64,000 nucleotides of DNA, taken from contig UQGG01000001.1 in the NCBI GenBank assembly GCA_900540475.1, forward strand, positions 246,828-310,827, read 5' to 3'. Source of the DNA: an uncultured Robinsoniella sp. (lineage in GTDB: Bacteria > Bacillota > Clostridia > Lachnospirales > Lachnospiraceae). Under the pieces are notes generated by a model. It ran no database searches. It saw only the letters and a list, made by a program, of their open reading frames with translations, and was not told the origin of the DNA. Positions 35,644 to 44,942 of this stretch are shown piece after piece (the first letter of the stretch is position 1; each line of letters opens with the position of its first letter). The translations under genes were made by a program, and so were the position numbers.

Positions 35644-36291
35644 TTACAAAAACAGGCACATGCTGATAATCCAAAGATAGCAGCCTGTTTTAGGAAGCAT
35701 CAGCATTCCTATTTTGGGGTTACGGTTTGTAAAAAGAACAACCGGAAGATAAAAAGAAAAGCTTAATAAAATTGCCAGCCACATATAATGGATACTTAAT
35801 ATCACATTCCGATTCAGGAAAAAAAGAATGGAAACCATAATTCCTATTACAAAAAAAGGAATATTGCGATATATGCCCCATTTTACCGGAGGTTTTTCCT
35901 CCACCCAACGGTTTGCAGGCAGAAAACAGAGAGCTACACGCAGCACAGCCATGGCGTATATCAGATAGTTCCATAATGGAAGTACCGGAATACTGCTTAT
36001 CTGCAGCCCTATTTGCCAAAGAAAAAGATAAAATACTGTCATCGAAACAGAGGTGATCTGTTTGCCACGCCCTAAGGCAGTGCGCAAGACCTTTTCATTT
36101 TTAGAAATAATAACCTGGATACGGGGAATCAAATGAAAAGAATCTCCAAACACCAATATTAAAGCCATGATCCCAGCCAGCGTATGCAAGCCGGAACTGG
36201 ATGCCATAAGCAGCACCATTCCTATTATAAAAGCTGAGACTAAATACATTATATCAAAAGCTATTTCAAGATTACCAAAGACTCTTTTCAT
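35644..36291 (-). CDS. Seven-helix membrane protein, unknown
   Basis: About 215 residues with seven predicted membrane helices and few charged loops. ATG 36291 (site GATTGGAGAACATC) is preferred to an upstream TTG. No motif identifies a family. It precedes katA on the same strand and may share its promoter. A 77-bp scrap of this gene is found at 62059-62135 next to cotJC. Confidence 0.65.
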   Translation of the reverse strand: MKRVFGNLEIAFDIMYLVSAFIIGMVLLMASSSGLHTLAGIMALILVFGDSFHLIPRIQVIISKNEKVLRTALGRGKQITSVSMTVFYLFLWQIGLQISSIPVLPLWNYLIYAMAVLRVALCFLPANRWVEEKPPVKWGIYRNIPFFVIGIMVSILFFLNRNVILSIHYMWLAILLSFSFYLPVVLFTNRNPKIGMLMLPKTGCYLWIISMCLFL

Positions 36292-36331
36292 GATGTTCTC
36301 CAATCTGAAAAACTAATAATAGTTCCTGTTA

Positions 36332-36346
36332 TTATAATAATACTAA
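36332..36346 (-). promoter_or_regulatory. PerR-like operator
   Basis: TTATAATAATACTAA matches the PerR box TTATAATnATTATAA at 12 of 14 defined positions. It lies 41 bp upstream of the membrane gene that leads to katA. AT-rich DNA makes chance matches possible. Confidence 0.45.
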
Positions 36347-36456
36347 TATGTAATTTTGTCAAGAAAATATTTGAAAATTTTGAATATTCTGGAAACAGTT
36401 CCCCGCTATACAACTACAACAAACGCCATCTTAAGTTTGTCGCATATCAACGTGAT

Positions 36457-36873
36457 CTATAATTTAATCGTCGCAATATTTGATAAATCCATGGTAACTG
36501 TAGCTGTATCAAATTTTATCTCATATAATATTAAGGACTCTCCGGCATAATCTATTGTACTTTCATAATCAGGTATTTTTCTGATAAAGCAATTGGCTAG
36601 ATCAAAAATCGTGTTTTTACTTATGTAAGCAATCCCTTTCGCTTTGACATGAGCTTCTCCGTTATGTGGTATTGTAGTAAATGCAACATTTTGATTTGCT
36701 TTCATTTCTTTAACCTTGTCATTGTTTTTGAAAGTTGTAAAATATAAGATATTATTATCTGGATTAAAATAGAAGTTTACAATTCTAACATTTGATATTT
36801 TATTAATGTTAGTTGCTAATGCTATTTCTGTTTGCTCATCCATAATCCTTATAAATTCTTTTAGTGTTTCCAT
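36457..36873 (-). CDS. Pyridoxamine 5'-phosphate oxidase-like flavin protein
   Basis: 138 residues from METLKEFIRIMDEQTEIALAT; AAAGGAGGAATTTATT precedes this ATG. A split-barrel fold binding FMN is indicated by VRIVNFYFNPDNNILYF, KVKEMKANQNVAFT and the closing strand. Such small members reduce or bind flavins, heme or quinones. It is divergent from the WYL regulator, which is its likely controller. Confidence 0.8.
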   Translation of the reverse strand: METLKEFIRIMDEQTEIALATNINKISNVRIVNFYFNPDNNILYFTTFKNNDKVKEMKANQNVAFTTIPHNGEAHVKAKGIAYISKNTIFDLANCFIRKIPDYESTIDYAGESLILYEIKFDTATVTMDLSNIATIKL

Positions 36874-36978
36874 AATAAATTCCTCCTTTAGTTGTTGATA
36901 CGAATATAGTATAATATATAGTGGTTTCAGAATATGACACCATTTATGAATTAAATTGAAATGAGGATGATAGATAAT

Positions 36979-37920
36979 ATGCATAAATCAACACGTTTGA
37001 ATGATATGATGATTTTTCTTAATGATAAAAATCACTTTAATTTAAGAGACCTTATGCAGGAGTATGGAATTTCTAAAAGTACCGCAATTAGGGATATCCG
37101 AGCGCTGGAAGAAATGGGAATGCCGATCTATTCTGAACCCGGGCGGAATGGCAGGTATGGTGTATTAAAGAATAAACTTCTATCACCAATTATTTTTTCA
37201 ATCGATGAAATGTACGCCCTGTATTTTGCAATGCTGACTCTAAACGCATATGCAGAAACGCCGTTTCATCTAAGTGCTTTAAAACTAAAGCAAAAATTTG
37301 AAATGTGTTTATCAAATGAGCTTAGAAACAATATTCATAAAATGGAGGGAATTTTAAGATTTGAAGCAACAAAACATCACAATAGCAGTCCATTGTTAAA
37401 TACTATACTTCAATCAGCAATAGCTGATAAGGTCTGCAAGATCACTTATATAAAGAATAATTCTGACATAACTTATCATATACAATTCTTTGACATCTCT
37501 TCCTCATTTGGGCAGTGGTATGCAACTGGATTCGATTATGATACAAAAAAAGTCCGCGTGTTCCGCTGTGACAAAATCACAGGCATTACGGAAGATCGTT
37601 CATATGAAGCCAAACCAATTAAAGAATTACTTAATTTTTCGGCTAATATTTTTCAATCTTCAGATGCTTCAAATTTTGAAGTTCATATTTTGCCAAAAGG
37701 AGCAGATTTGTTTTACAAAGAAAATTACCCCTCCATGCAATTAATTACTGTCAATGGGGAATATATAATAAAAGGATTTTATAATAAAGGGGAAGAGAAA
37801 TTTATTGCAGATTATTTTATTTCTTACGGGAAGCTCGTCAAGTCAATTTATCCTAACCAACTAAAAGATCTTATAAATAATCGAATATCTGAAATGTCAC
37901 AATATTTTTCTGAACTTTAA
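36979..37920 (+). CDS. HTH/WYL-domain transcriptional regulator
   Basis: About 313 residues: N-terminal DeoR-like HTH (FNLRDLMQEYGISKSTAIRDI), then a WYL domain (residues about 135-220, GQWYATGFDYDTKKVRVFRCDKI in two parts) and a C-terminal extension. WYL domains sense nucleic acids or small ligands. The start MHKSTR is chosen for GAGGATGATAG upstream. It is divergent from the PNPOx-like gene over about 105 bp that include TATAAT at 36910-36915. Confidence 0.86.
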   Translation: MHKSTRLNDMMIFLNDKNHFNLRDLMQEYGISKSTAIRDIRALEEMGMPIYSEPGRNGRYGVLKNKLLSPIIFSIDEMYALYFAMLTLNAYAETPFHLSALKLKQKFEMCLSNELRNNIHKMEGILRFEATKHHNSSPLLNTILQSAIADKVCKITYIKNNSDITYHIQFFDISSSFGQWYATGFDYDTKKVRVFRCDKITGITEDRSYEAKPIKELLNFSANIFQSSDASNFEVHILPKGADLFYKENYPSMQLITVNGEYIIKGFYNKGEEKFIADYFISYGKLVKSIYPNQLKDLINNRISEMSQYFSEL

Positions 37921-37958
37921 AAAGGCATACAGCATTGGCTATTGCTGTACACCTTTTT
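37919..37958 (+). terminator. Terminator of the WYL regulator gene
   Basis: AAAAAGG...TACAGCA / TGCTGTA...CCTTTTT, a broken stem with a U run that also could serve the opposite strand. Confidence 0.75.
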
Positions 37959-37980
37959 ACTTACTCCTCTTCTATTACCC

Positions 37981-39405
37981 CTATGACTGTTCCATCAGTT
38001 TTGTATCCGTGCACATAACCCCGCCATATTCTGCAAAGATACCTATGGATCCGGTTGGAATATCATAACATCTAGAAGCCAGTGCCACATCATCCACATA
38101 AACAAGGATCACGGATCCGCTGACAATAAGTTTTATCTTTGCTTGGTTGCCGCAAAAGCTTATCGGTCTTTCCTCCAGATACAACTGACTTCCATCCACC
38201 CGCTTGTAATTATCCAGGAGTATCTTACCATGGGTTATTTCCAGCCGCAGCTGAACCCATTTATTTAATTCTTCACTGTCTGCATGAATCATAAGTCCCA
38301 CTGCATAAGTCCCCGACCTCCAGGACAGCGTTGTTTCAAACAGGCAAGTCTCCTTTAGATCTCCGGCTTTCACCCATCCAAATCCCTCCGGGACAAAACC
38401 CTTAATCGACTCTTCTTTACAGGTGAATACGCCCTGGTTCGGAAGAAATTGAAGCGGCAGGTGTTTGTCGAAGGATTCTTCTATTTCCTGAACCATTCCA
38501 ACGCCCAGTGTTCCATCTTCTCTCTGTATCAATTCATGCACCAGTGCATTCCCTCCCCAGATACAGCCTTCCTTATCATCACACCCTTTTCTTACCGCCT
38601 GCCAGCCTACCAGATAACGTTTTTTTCCATTGGTCACGGTTTTTGCCGCATATAGCTGTCTGCCATCAAACATATCATCCTTTTCCGGAACCCAGTACGG
38701 TCCATCAAAAGACTTTGCAATACGGTATCTGGTTTCCCACCATCTGGAGTAATTAGAGAAACTCAAATACCACCAACCATCCATCTGAAATACATCATGG
38801 CATTCATGCGTTATATATGTACGGGGAGAATAGAGGGTTTTATAATGCTCCCATTTTCTAACATCATCTGATACATATACCGCAGTACATCCATTTCTAA
38901 GTTTTTCTCCGCCCTTTTGCGTTGCCGTAATCAGCATACAGAATTTTTGGATTTCTTCATTCCAGATCACATGTGGATCACGCCAATGCAAATTTTCATA
39001 ATAACGGGTATCCGGTTTAAAGAAGAATTCACGGTCCTTAGTCCAATGCTTTAAATCTCTGCTGACTGCCCTCATGATAACCTGCTCATTCTTCCCTTCT
39101 TCACCATGATTGCCTTCACAAAAACCGGTATAGTGAAAATAAAATATTCCGTCATGCCAGAATACACTTCCGGTACCTATGTGCCAATCCTGATCGCTTG
39201 GAGAACCGTTCTGCAATGCCAGATAAGGCTCACTGTATGTTACAAAGTCTTTTGTCTCCGTTACATATACACAACATTTATATAAATAAAACAGATAATA
39301 GGTCCCCTCCCAGTAAAAAGGCATAAAATCACCACACATCTCTCCATGAGGCATTTCCGGGTATTGATTTTCCGGTGTATAAAAAATATTGTAATTCCCT
39401 TTCAT
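37981..39405 (-). CDS. GH32-like (clan GH-J) beta-fructosidase-type enzyme
   Basis: 474 residues: five-bladed propeller (1-315) and C-terminal beta-sandwich (330-474). The RDP motif (WRDPHVIW) and the acid/base EC motif (THECHDVF) are clear. The nucleophile region CGDFMPFYWEGTYYLFYL replaces the classical WMNDPNG, so substrate may differ from sucrose or levan. No signal peptide: the sugar would be imported first by the adjacent ABC transporter. It is the last gene of that operon. Confidence 0.82.
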   Translation of the reverse strand: MKGNYNIFYTPENQYPEMPHGEMCGDFMPFYWEGTYYLFYLYKCCVYVTETKDFVTYSEPYLALQNGSPSDQDWHIGTGSVFWHDGIFYFHYTGFCEGNHGEEGKNEQVIMRAVSRDLKHWTKDREFFFKPDTRYYENLHWRDPHVIWNEEIQKFCMLITATQKGGEKLRNGCTAVYVSDDVRKWEHYKTLYSPRTYITHECHDVFQMDGWWYLSFSNYSRWWETRYRIAKSFDGPYWVPEKDDMFDGRQLYAAKTVTNGKKRYLVGWQAVRKGCDDKEGCIWGGNALVHELIQREDGTLGVGMVQEIEESFDKHLPLQFLPNQGVFTCKEESIKGFVPEGFGWVKAGDLKETCLFETTLSWRSGTYAVGLMIHADSEELNKWVQLRLEITHGKILLDNYKRVDGSQLYLEERPISFCGNQAKIKLIVSGSVILVYVDDVALASRCYDIPTGSIGIFAEYGGVMCTDTKLMEQS

Positions 39406-39489
39406 TTTTTCCCATCCTTTCTAATGAAAATTCAGCCTGATGTCTTCCAATCAATAGTTAACTTTGCCAGCAGGCATAAATGAACTTTC

Positions 39490-41181
39490 TTATTTCGCAA
39501 ATGTAGTCTTATACCAATCATTAACTTCCGCTGTAATTTCATCTCCTCCCAAAGACTTCCAATCTGTTACGAACTGATCGAAAGTTTCTGGTTCCTGAGT
39601 GCCCATAATGATATTGACATATGTTTCTGACTGCAATTTATCAAGGGATGCCAGCTTTGTTCCCATAGTGGGCGTAGATGCTCCAAAAAATACGGATTCT
39701 TTTAATAAATCTTTTGCCTTATAGTCATTAATAATCGTGTTCCAACTGCCTTCCGGTCCGATAAACTTATCATAATTCCATCCCAGGGAGTCTTTTGACT
39801 TATCCGAACCGCCATCCCGGAATGCCTTAATGGTTTCATAATAACGTTTTGCCTCCGGATGGATATCTTCCTCTTTTACCTTACCTTCTAATGCATCTTT
39901 AATTTCTGCATAATACGTATTACACTTCTGCACAGCGGGATCTAATGCCAGAGCCGGATATTCTGCAAAATTTATTCCGGTTTCCGGATCCACACCAAAT
40001 GTATTTAAAGTATCTTCCGTAGAATCTATGGAATTAATTTTATCCTGAAATGCATTGGCAAGTTTAATTGCTGCCTCAGGGTTTTTGCAATTCTTATTTA
40101 CTGCATAATATCTGTTCAATCGAATATAAGAAATTGGCGCCGCTTTGTCAGCTGCGGATACAATAGGGTAACACTGCCAGTCTGCCTTTGGATTTTTTTC
40201 GATGCAGCTCTTCGCCGCTCCCCACGGGGTACCTTCATTTCCAAAGAACATGCCGACTTTACCCGCGGCGATATCCTCAGACAATTTTACTACGTCTTTT
40301 ACACCAAATTCAGGATCGATCAATCCATCCTGATACATCTGATTCAGTTCTTTTAATGCAGCCTTCATTCCAGAGCGGATACCGGTATAGGATATTTGCC
40401 CGCTTTCATCCGGCAGCCAGGCTCTTGCATAAGCTCCATATGCCGCAAAAAAACCTTCATAACTTCCCGGACTGGCTCCATCTGCTTTGTTGATATCTTT
40501 CTGAAATCCGATTCCCCAGGTATCATCCTTACCATTTTGGTCAGGGTCATCATATCGAAACGCTTTTGCAACTGCTAATAATTCTTCCATTGTTTTCGGC
40601 GCCTGAAGCCCAAGACTATCTAACCAATCTGTTCTGATCCAAAGCAGGTCACAGGTAGAATCTGCAGGTGCCGGCTGAGGAATAGCATACAATTTACCGT
40701 CTATTTTAGCCGATGCCAGCTGTGTTCCTCCATCCGCTTCCAATGCAGATTTCAAAAGCTCTGATCCTTCTTTTTCGTATACCTCAGTAAGATCTGCCAG
40801 CTTTCCAGCCTGAGCCAGCTCCGCAAATTCTTTGGCTGGAAGTTCAATAATATCAGGAAGGTCATTGGATGCAATTGCCATGGTAAGCTTCTGGGTGTAA
40901 TCATCTCCTGCTGCGGCAATTGTGTAGTTCAGCTTAATTCCAAACTCGTCCTGATAATAACGAGTCCATACATTGTTATTAATGTCATCCCCTTCTCTAT
41001 ATTTTTCATTACCACTTAACTTGTGCATGATGGTAATTTCCTGGCTGGTATCCTCTGCCGCATTACTGCCTGAAACAGCCTCTGCAGATCCAGACTCCGC
41101 TTTATCCCCATTACCACATCCTGCAGCTGTTACTGCCACCACAGCAGCAAGCATCATTGCCAATACTTGTTTCCTTCTCAT
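39490..41181 (-). CDS. Sugar ABC transporter substrate-binding lipoprotein
   Basis: 563 residues, the long LipO/YtcQ type. Lipoprotein signal with AAGCGN, then a two-lobed binding fold (QEITIMHKLSG, MAIASNDLPDIIELP, GIGFQKDINKADG). Large binding proteins of this group serve oligosaccharides. It pairs with the LplB/LplC permeases directly upstream (45 bp) and the GH32-like enzyme downstream. Confidence 0.92.
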   Translation of the reverse strand: MRRKQVLAMMLAAVVAVTAAGCGNGDKAESGSAEAVSGSNAAEDTSQEITIMHKLSGNEKYREGDDINNNVWTRYYQDEFGIKLNYTIAAAGDDYTQKLTMAIASNDLPDIIELPAKEFAELAQAGKLADLTEVYEKEGSELLKSALEADGGTQLASAKIDGKLYAIPQPAPADSTCDLLWIRTDWLDSLGLQAPKTMEELLAVAKAFRYDDPDQNGKDDTWGIGFQKDINKADGASPGSYEGFFAAYGAYARAWLPDESGQISYTGIRSGMKAALKELNQMYQDGLIDPEFGVKDVVKLSEDIAAGKVGMFFGNEGTPWGAAKSCIEKNPKADWQCYPIVSAADKAAPISYIRLNRYYAVNKNCKNPEAAIKLANAFQDKINSIDSTEDTLNTFGVDPETGINFAEYPALALDPAVQKCNTYYAEIKDALEGKVKEEDIHPEAKRYYETIKAFRDGGSDKSKDSLGWNYDKFIGPEGSWNTIINDYKAKDLLKESVFFGASTPTMGTKLASLDKLQSETYVNIIMGTQEPETFDQFVTDWKSLGGDEITAEVNDWYKTTFAK

Positions 41182-41226
41182 AAAAATCCTCCTTAAATTT
41201 TATATTAAAAGCATATGCTTTTGGAA

Positions 41227-42123
41227 CTATTCCTTGACGCTACCCATTACCACTCCTGTCACAAAATACTTCTGCAGAAATGGGTAAATCAACAAAATGG
41301 GAACGGTACAAAGTAAAATAAGTGCGCCTTTAATACCCCGCCCGGTTACTTCCATGAGATTTGGATTTCTCATCAGCATTTCGGAAGTAATTTTGGATAC
41401 ATCAAACTTTAAAACCATTGACTGCAGGTATGTCATCAACGGATATCTCTCCGGCAGATTCATATAAATCAGTCCGTCAAACCATGCATTCCAATGATTC
41501 ACGATTACGAATAACGATACCGTTGCCAAAGATGCTTTTGACAGCGGAAGATATACCTTCCACATGGTTACAAACCAGTTAGCTCCGTCAATCAGTGCTG
41601 CTTCTTCTATCGCTTTTGGGATTCCCCGAAAGAAATTCATCATAATCAGTACGCAGAACATTGGCACTGCTTCCGGCAAAATCAATGACCAGAAGGAGTT
41701 GATCAGATGCACCTTACTGACTACCAGATAGGTAGGAATCAATCCACCGTTGAAACACATGGTGATCAGGAAAAACCATGTATAAAATTTCCTGCACCTG
41801 AATATTCTGGGATCATCTTTCGATAATGGGTAAGCTACCAGAACAATCAGCGCCAGATTCACTATCCATCCAAGCAAAACCCTCAGGATCGTAACTGCAA
41901 ATGATTCAAAATACTGTTTATTTGACAAGATGTATTCATATGCAGCCGTACTGAACTCCTTCGGCAGGAAATGTACGGCATTGGCATCCACCATTTGCCT
42001 GCTGCTAAAAGAGACTGCAAACAGATTAATCAGCGGAAGCAGGCAGGTCAGCGTTAAAGCTCCCAGAAATAAATAATTACATATCATGAACGTCTTACGC
42101 CCCATTGACTCTTTTATTTTCAT
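41227..42123 (-). CDS. lplC: ABC sugar permease, LplC/YtcP type
   Basis: 298 residues with six membrane helices. The EAA loop is EEAALIDGANWFVTMWKVYL. It forms the membrane channel with LplB. No ATPase gene is in this operon; a shared MsmX-like ATPase elsewhere is usual for this family. Confidence 0.92.
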   Translation of the reverse strand: MKIKESMGRKTFMICNYLFLGALTLTCLLPLINLFAVSFSSRQMVDANAVHFLPKEFSTAAYEYILSNKQYFESFAVTILRVLLGWIVNLALIVLVAYPLSKDDPRIFRCRKFYTWFFLITMCFNGGLIPTYLVVSKVHLINSFWSLILPEAVPMFCVLIMMNFFRGIPKAIEEAALIDGANWFVTMWKVYLPLSKASLATVSLFVIVNHWNAWFDGLIYMNLPERYPLMTYLQSMVLKFDVSKITSEMLMRNPNLMEVTGRGIKGALILLCTVPILLIYPFLQKYFVTGVVMGSVKE

Positions 42124-42146
42124 TAATGTTTTCCTCCATCTACTCC

Positions 42147-43070
42147 CTAAAACACCTTGTATCCCGCCACTTTATCAGCCAGCTTATACCCGGCAACGAT
42201 CAGTATAAATGAAATAACCGACTTAAACAGACCAACCGCAGTTGCCAGATCGAACTTGGATTCGATCATACCAATCCGGTAAACATAAGTATCAATAATA
42301 TCCCCCGTAGCATAGACCTGTGGACTGTATAGGTTAAATATCTGCTCAAATCCTGCCTGCAGGACATTTCCGATACTAAGTACCATCATCAGAAGAATCA
42401 TGGGCAGAATACAAGGGATCGTAACATGAAGAATTTGTTTCCACCTTCCTGCTCCATCCATCTTGGCAGCTTCATAATAAGTAGGATCAATTCCGGTAAT
42501 TGCCGCCAGATAAACAATTGTTCCCCATCCCAGCTCTTTCCAGACATCTGTCACAACTATTGTATATGGAAATGCTTTTGCATCACCCAGAAAAAATATG
42601 GGATCTAATCCAACTGCCTGCAGCAATTGATTGATAATGCCTCCTGATGGTGATAATATGTCAATAAAAATTCCGGCAAGTGCCGCCCAGGATATAAAAT
42701 GAGGCAGGTATAAAATTGTCTGGACGGTCTTCTTATATTTTTTGGCACGAATTTCATTGATCAGCAGGGCAATCACCACTGGAAGTATTAGATTTCCAAT
42801 TAATTTCAGTACTGCAATAAAAATGGTATTCCAGATCACACTGGAGAACCCCGGCAGAGTAAACAGATATTTGAAATTATCCAGGCCCACCCATGTCTGG
42901 TCAAAAAGACCTTTTAGCGGCGTATACTGTTCAAATGCCATAGTAATTCCGGCAAATGGAATATACTTAAATATAAAGGTAATGATAACAGCCGGCAACA
43001 ACATTAAATGGAAGGGTACTTCCTTTTTGAACCATGATTTTGTTCTCATTCTTTTCTTATTAACCATCAT
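42147..43070 (-). CDS. lplB: ABC sugar permease, LplB/YteP type
   Basis: About 307 residues, six helices, EAA loop YEAAKMDGAGRWKQILHVTI. The start at 43070 follows AGAGAGGGAAGCAA; an ATG at 43094 lacks a site. It is the first gene of the transporter operon, after the terminator that closes yesMN. Confidence 0.92.
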   Translation of the reverse strand: MMVNKKRMRTKSWFKKEVPFHLMLLPAVIITFIFKYIPFAGITMAFEQYTPLKGLFDQTWVGLDNFKYLFTLPGFSSVIWNTIFIAVLKLIGNLILPVVIALLINEIRAKKYKKTVQTILYLPHFISWAALAGIFIDILSPSGGIINQLLQAVGLDPIFFLGDAKAFPYTIVVTDVWKELGWGTIVYLAAITGIDPTYYEAAKMDGAGRWKQILHVTIPCILPMILLMMVLSIGNVLQAGFEQIFNLYSPQVYATGDIIDTYVYRIGMIESKFDLATAVGLFKSVISFILIVAGYKLADKVAGYKVF

Positions 43071-43184
43071 TTGCTTCCCTCTCTTTCTTGTCATTACTAT
43101 AACAATTCCGCCATGAACCGTATATAAAAGAATTATAACTTTTATAGCAAAATTAATAGTTCTTTATATGGGTTCATTACGCAA

Positions 43185-43221
43185 AACCCCCGAAATACAC
43201 TTCTTATGCATTTCGGGGGTT
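43185..43221 (-). terminator. Terminator between yesN and lplB
   Basis: A 12-bp stem AACCCCCGAAAT / ATTTCGGGGGTT with a 13-base loop, 90 bp past the yesN stop. It separates the regulator transcript from the transporter operon. Confidence 0.85.
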
Positions 43222-43311
43222 ATCCAAAGCTTTCATACTGTTTGATTTTAATCAATCTTATTACCATACCAGACAATTACAAAGAAGCTGAATGGGCTGA
43301 TGACAAACCGC

Positions 43312-44940
43312 TCATACTCTGGCATCCCTATATTCCTGAGGCGTGACCTTACAATGATTCTTAAATATCTTTATAAAATAAGTTGTATTCTGATACCCGC
43401 ACTTGTGTCCAATCTCATAGATTTTCATCTGAGAGTTTGTCAGTAACTGCTTCGCCAGTTCAATCCTGCATTTTTCAATATAATCCCGCATGCTGATGCC
43501 CTCTTCCTGCTTAAAGATCCTTGACAAATAAACATGATTAAACCCCATACTTTCTCCAATTACAGGAAGAGACAAGTCTTCAGAAATATGGCCCAGGATA
43601 TACGCTTTCACTTTCTCACTCTGGCCTAACTCCCCTTCTTCTGCAGTAATGCCGCGAATCTCTTTTATACACGCTAAAAGCTGATTCAGATAAACCGCCG
43701 CTTCATCCCAGACCTCAAAACTTCCCGGATCAAATAATTCAATTAAACGGATTTTTGCCGCCAGCTTCATTCGGATATTGTTTTTATTAATATAAGATAT
43801 CAGCATATTTGCAATAGAATAGTAAATTTCAAGTGCATGCATAGAGTGACGTCTGGCACCAGAGAGAATGGTCAGAAGTTCTTCCAGCTGCTCTGTAACA
43901 CCGGCAAAGTTTTCTCCGTTTAACCATTCTTCTAACAGATTTAGTTTTTCCCACACCGGTCCCAGTGATTGCAGAAGTCCCGCTTCCTCCGAATCGGTAG
44001 AATCGCTAATTATTTCACTTTCTAAAATCACATAATTATTTTCATTGATGCGGTTCCTCTGATACTGCTCCCACAAATTCTTATGTTTTTGTCCAAGCTC
44101 CTGCCAGGAAACCGGCTTTGCTGCAATGGCAAAATGAACATTCGAATTCAAGCTTTCCAATATCAGAGACTGTATATCCATTAAGGAAACCACAAGCAGA
44201 CTCGCCAGATCTTCTCCTTTTGTTTCCATCACCCACACCAAATGCCCGTGATACCGGCTGCTATGTATCTTTTCGATCTTATTCCCATAAGACTTCAGAA
44301 GCATATCACTTACCATAACACACACTTCTTTCTGCACCTTTTCATCAGGTTTTTCTGTCCCATTTCCAATCAAAAGCAACAGCGACTCGCTGTTTTCAAC
44401 CGGTTCGTCTAAACGGTTCATAAAACGATCAAATTCTTCTCTGGAAGCTATATTTCCATCCAGGATACTGCTGATTGCCTGCTGCTTATACACCGGCTCC
44501 ATGAGTTCTATTTTATTTTTGAAATTGTCTTCTTCTCTTTTCAGCCGTCCTGCTTCCTTTACTTTTGCAATCATCTTACGCACTCCGGCAACAATCACTT
44601 CATCTCCCTCTGTTTTCAGGATATAATCATCCGCTCCCTGTTTGATCGCCGAATAGACCAACTCAAATTCATCATATCCCGATAAGAAAAGTACATGGAT
44701 ATCGGATTTCATCTCATGCATTTTTTTCGCCATTTCCATCCCGTTCATACGGGGCATCTTTACATCGCTCAGAACAATATCCGGCATACGCAGCCTGAAT
44801 ATCTCCAGTGCACGCCTGGCTCCGTAGCAATTGTATACTTTTACTTCTCCTTTCAGTTCTTCCTCCAGCAGCATCTTCAGCCCATCTGATATAATCGCCT
44901 CATCATCTACGATCAATAACGTATACTCCTCTTTTTTCAT
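43312..44940 (-). CDS. yesN: YesN-type response regulator with AraC domain
   Basis: 542 residues. Receiver with IVDDE and phospho-Asp in IVLSDVKMPRMNG (about 57), Lys in YILKT; a long middle helical region; C-terminal AraC HTH pair (HVYLSRIFKQEEGISMRDYI and GYQNTTYFIKIFKNH). It should activate the lplBC operon when phosphorylated by YesM, whose gene ends 2 bp upstream. Confidence 0.93.
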   Translation of the reverse strand: MKKEEYTLLIVDDEAIISDGLKMLLEEELKGEVKVYNCYGARRALEIFRLRMPDIVLSDVKMPRMNGMEMAKKMHEMKSDIHVLFLSGYDEFELVYSAIKQGADDYILKTEGDEVIVAGVRKMIAKVKEAGRLKREEDNFKNKIELMEPVYKQQAISSILDGNIASREEFDRFMNRLDEPVENSESLLLLIGNGTEKPDEKVQKEVCVMVSDMLLKSYGNKIEKIHSSRYHGHLVWVMETKGEDLASLLVVSLMDIQSLILESLNSNVHFAIAAKPVSWQELGQKHKNLWEQYQRNRINENNYVILESEIISDSTDSEEAGLLQSLGPVWEKLNLLEEWLNGENFAGVTEQLEELLTILSGARRHSMHALEIYYSIANMLISYINKNNIRMKLAAKIRLIELFDPGSFEVWDEAAVYLNQLLACIKEIRGITAEEGELGQSEKVKAYILGHISEDLSLPVIGESMGFNHVYLSRIFKQEEGISMRDYIEKCRIELAKQLLTNSQMKIYEIGHKCGYQNTTYFIKIFKNHCKVTPQEYRDARV

Positions 44941-44942
44941 CC

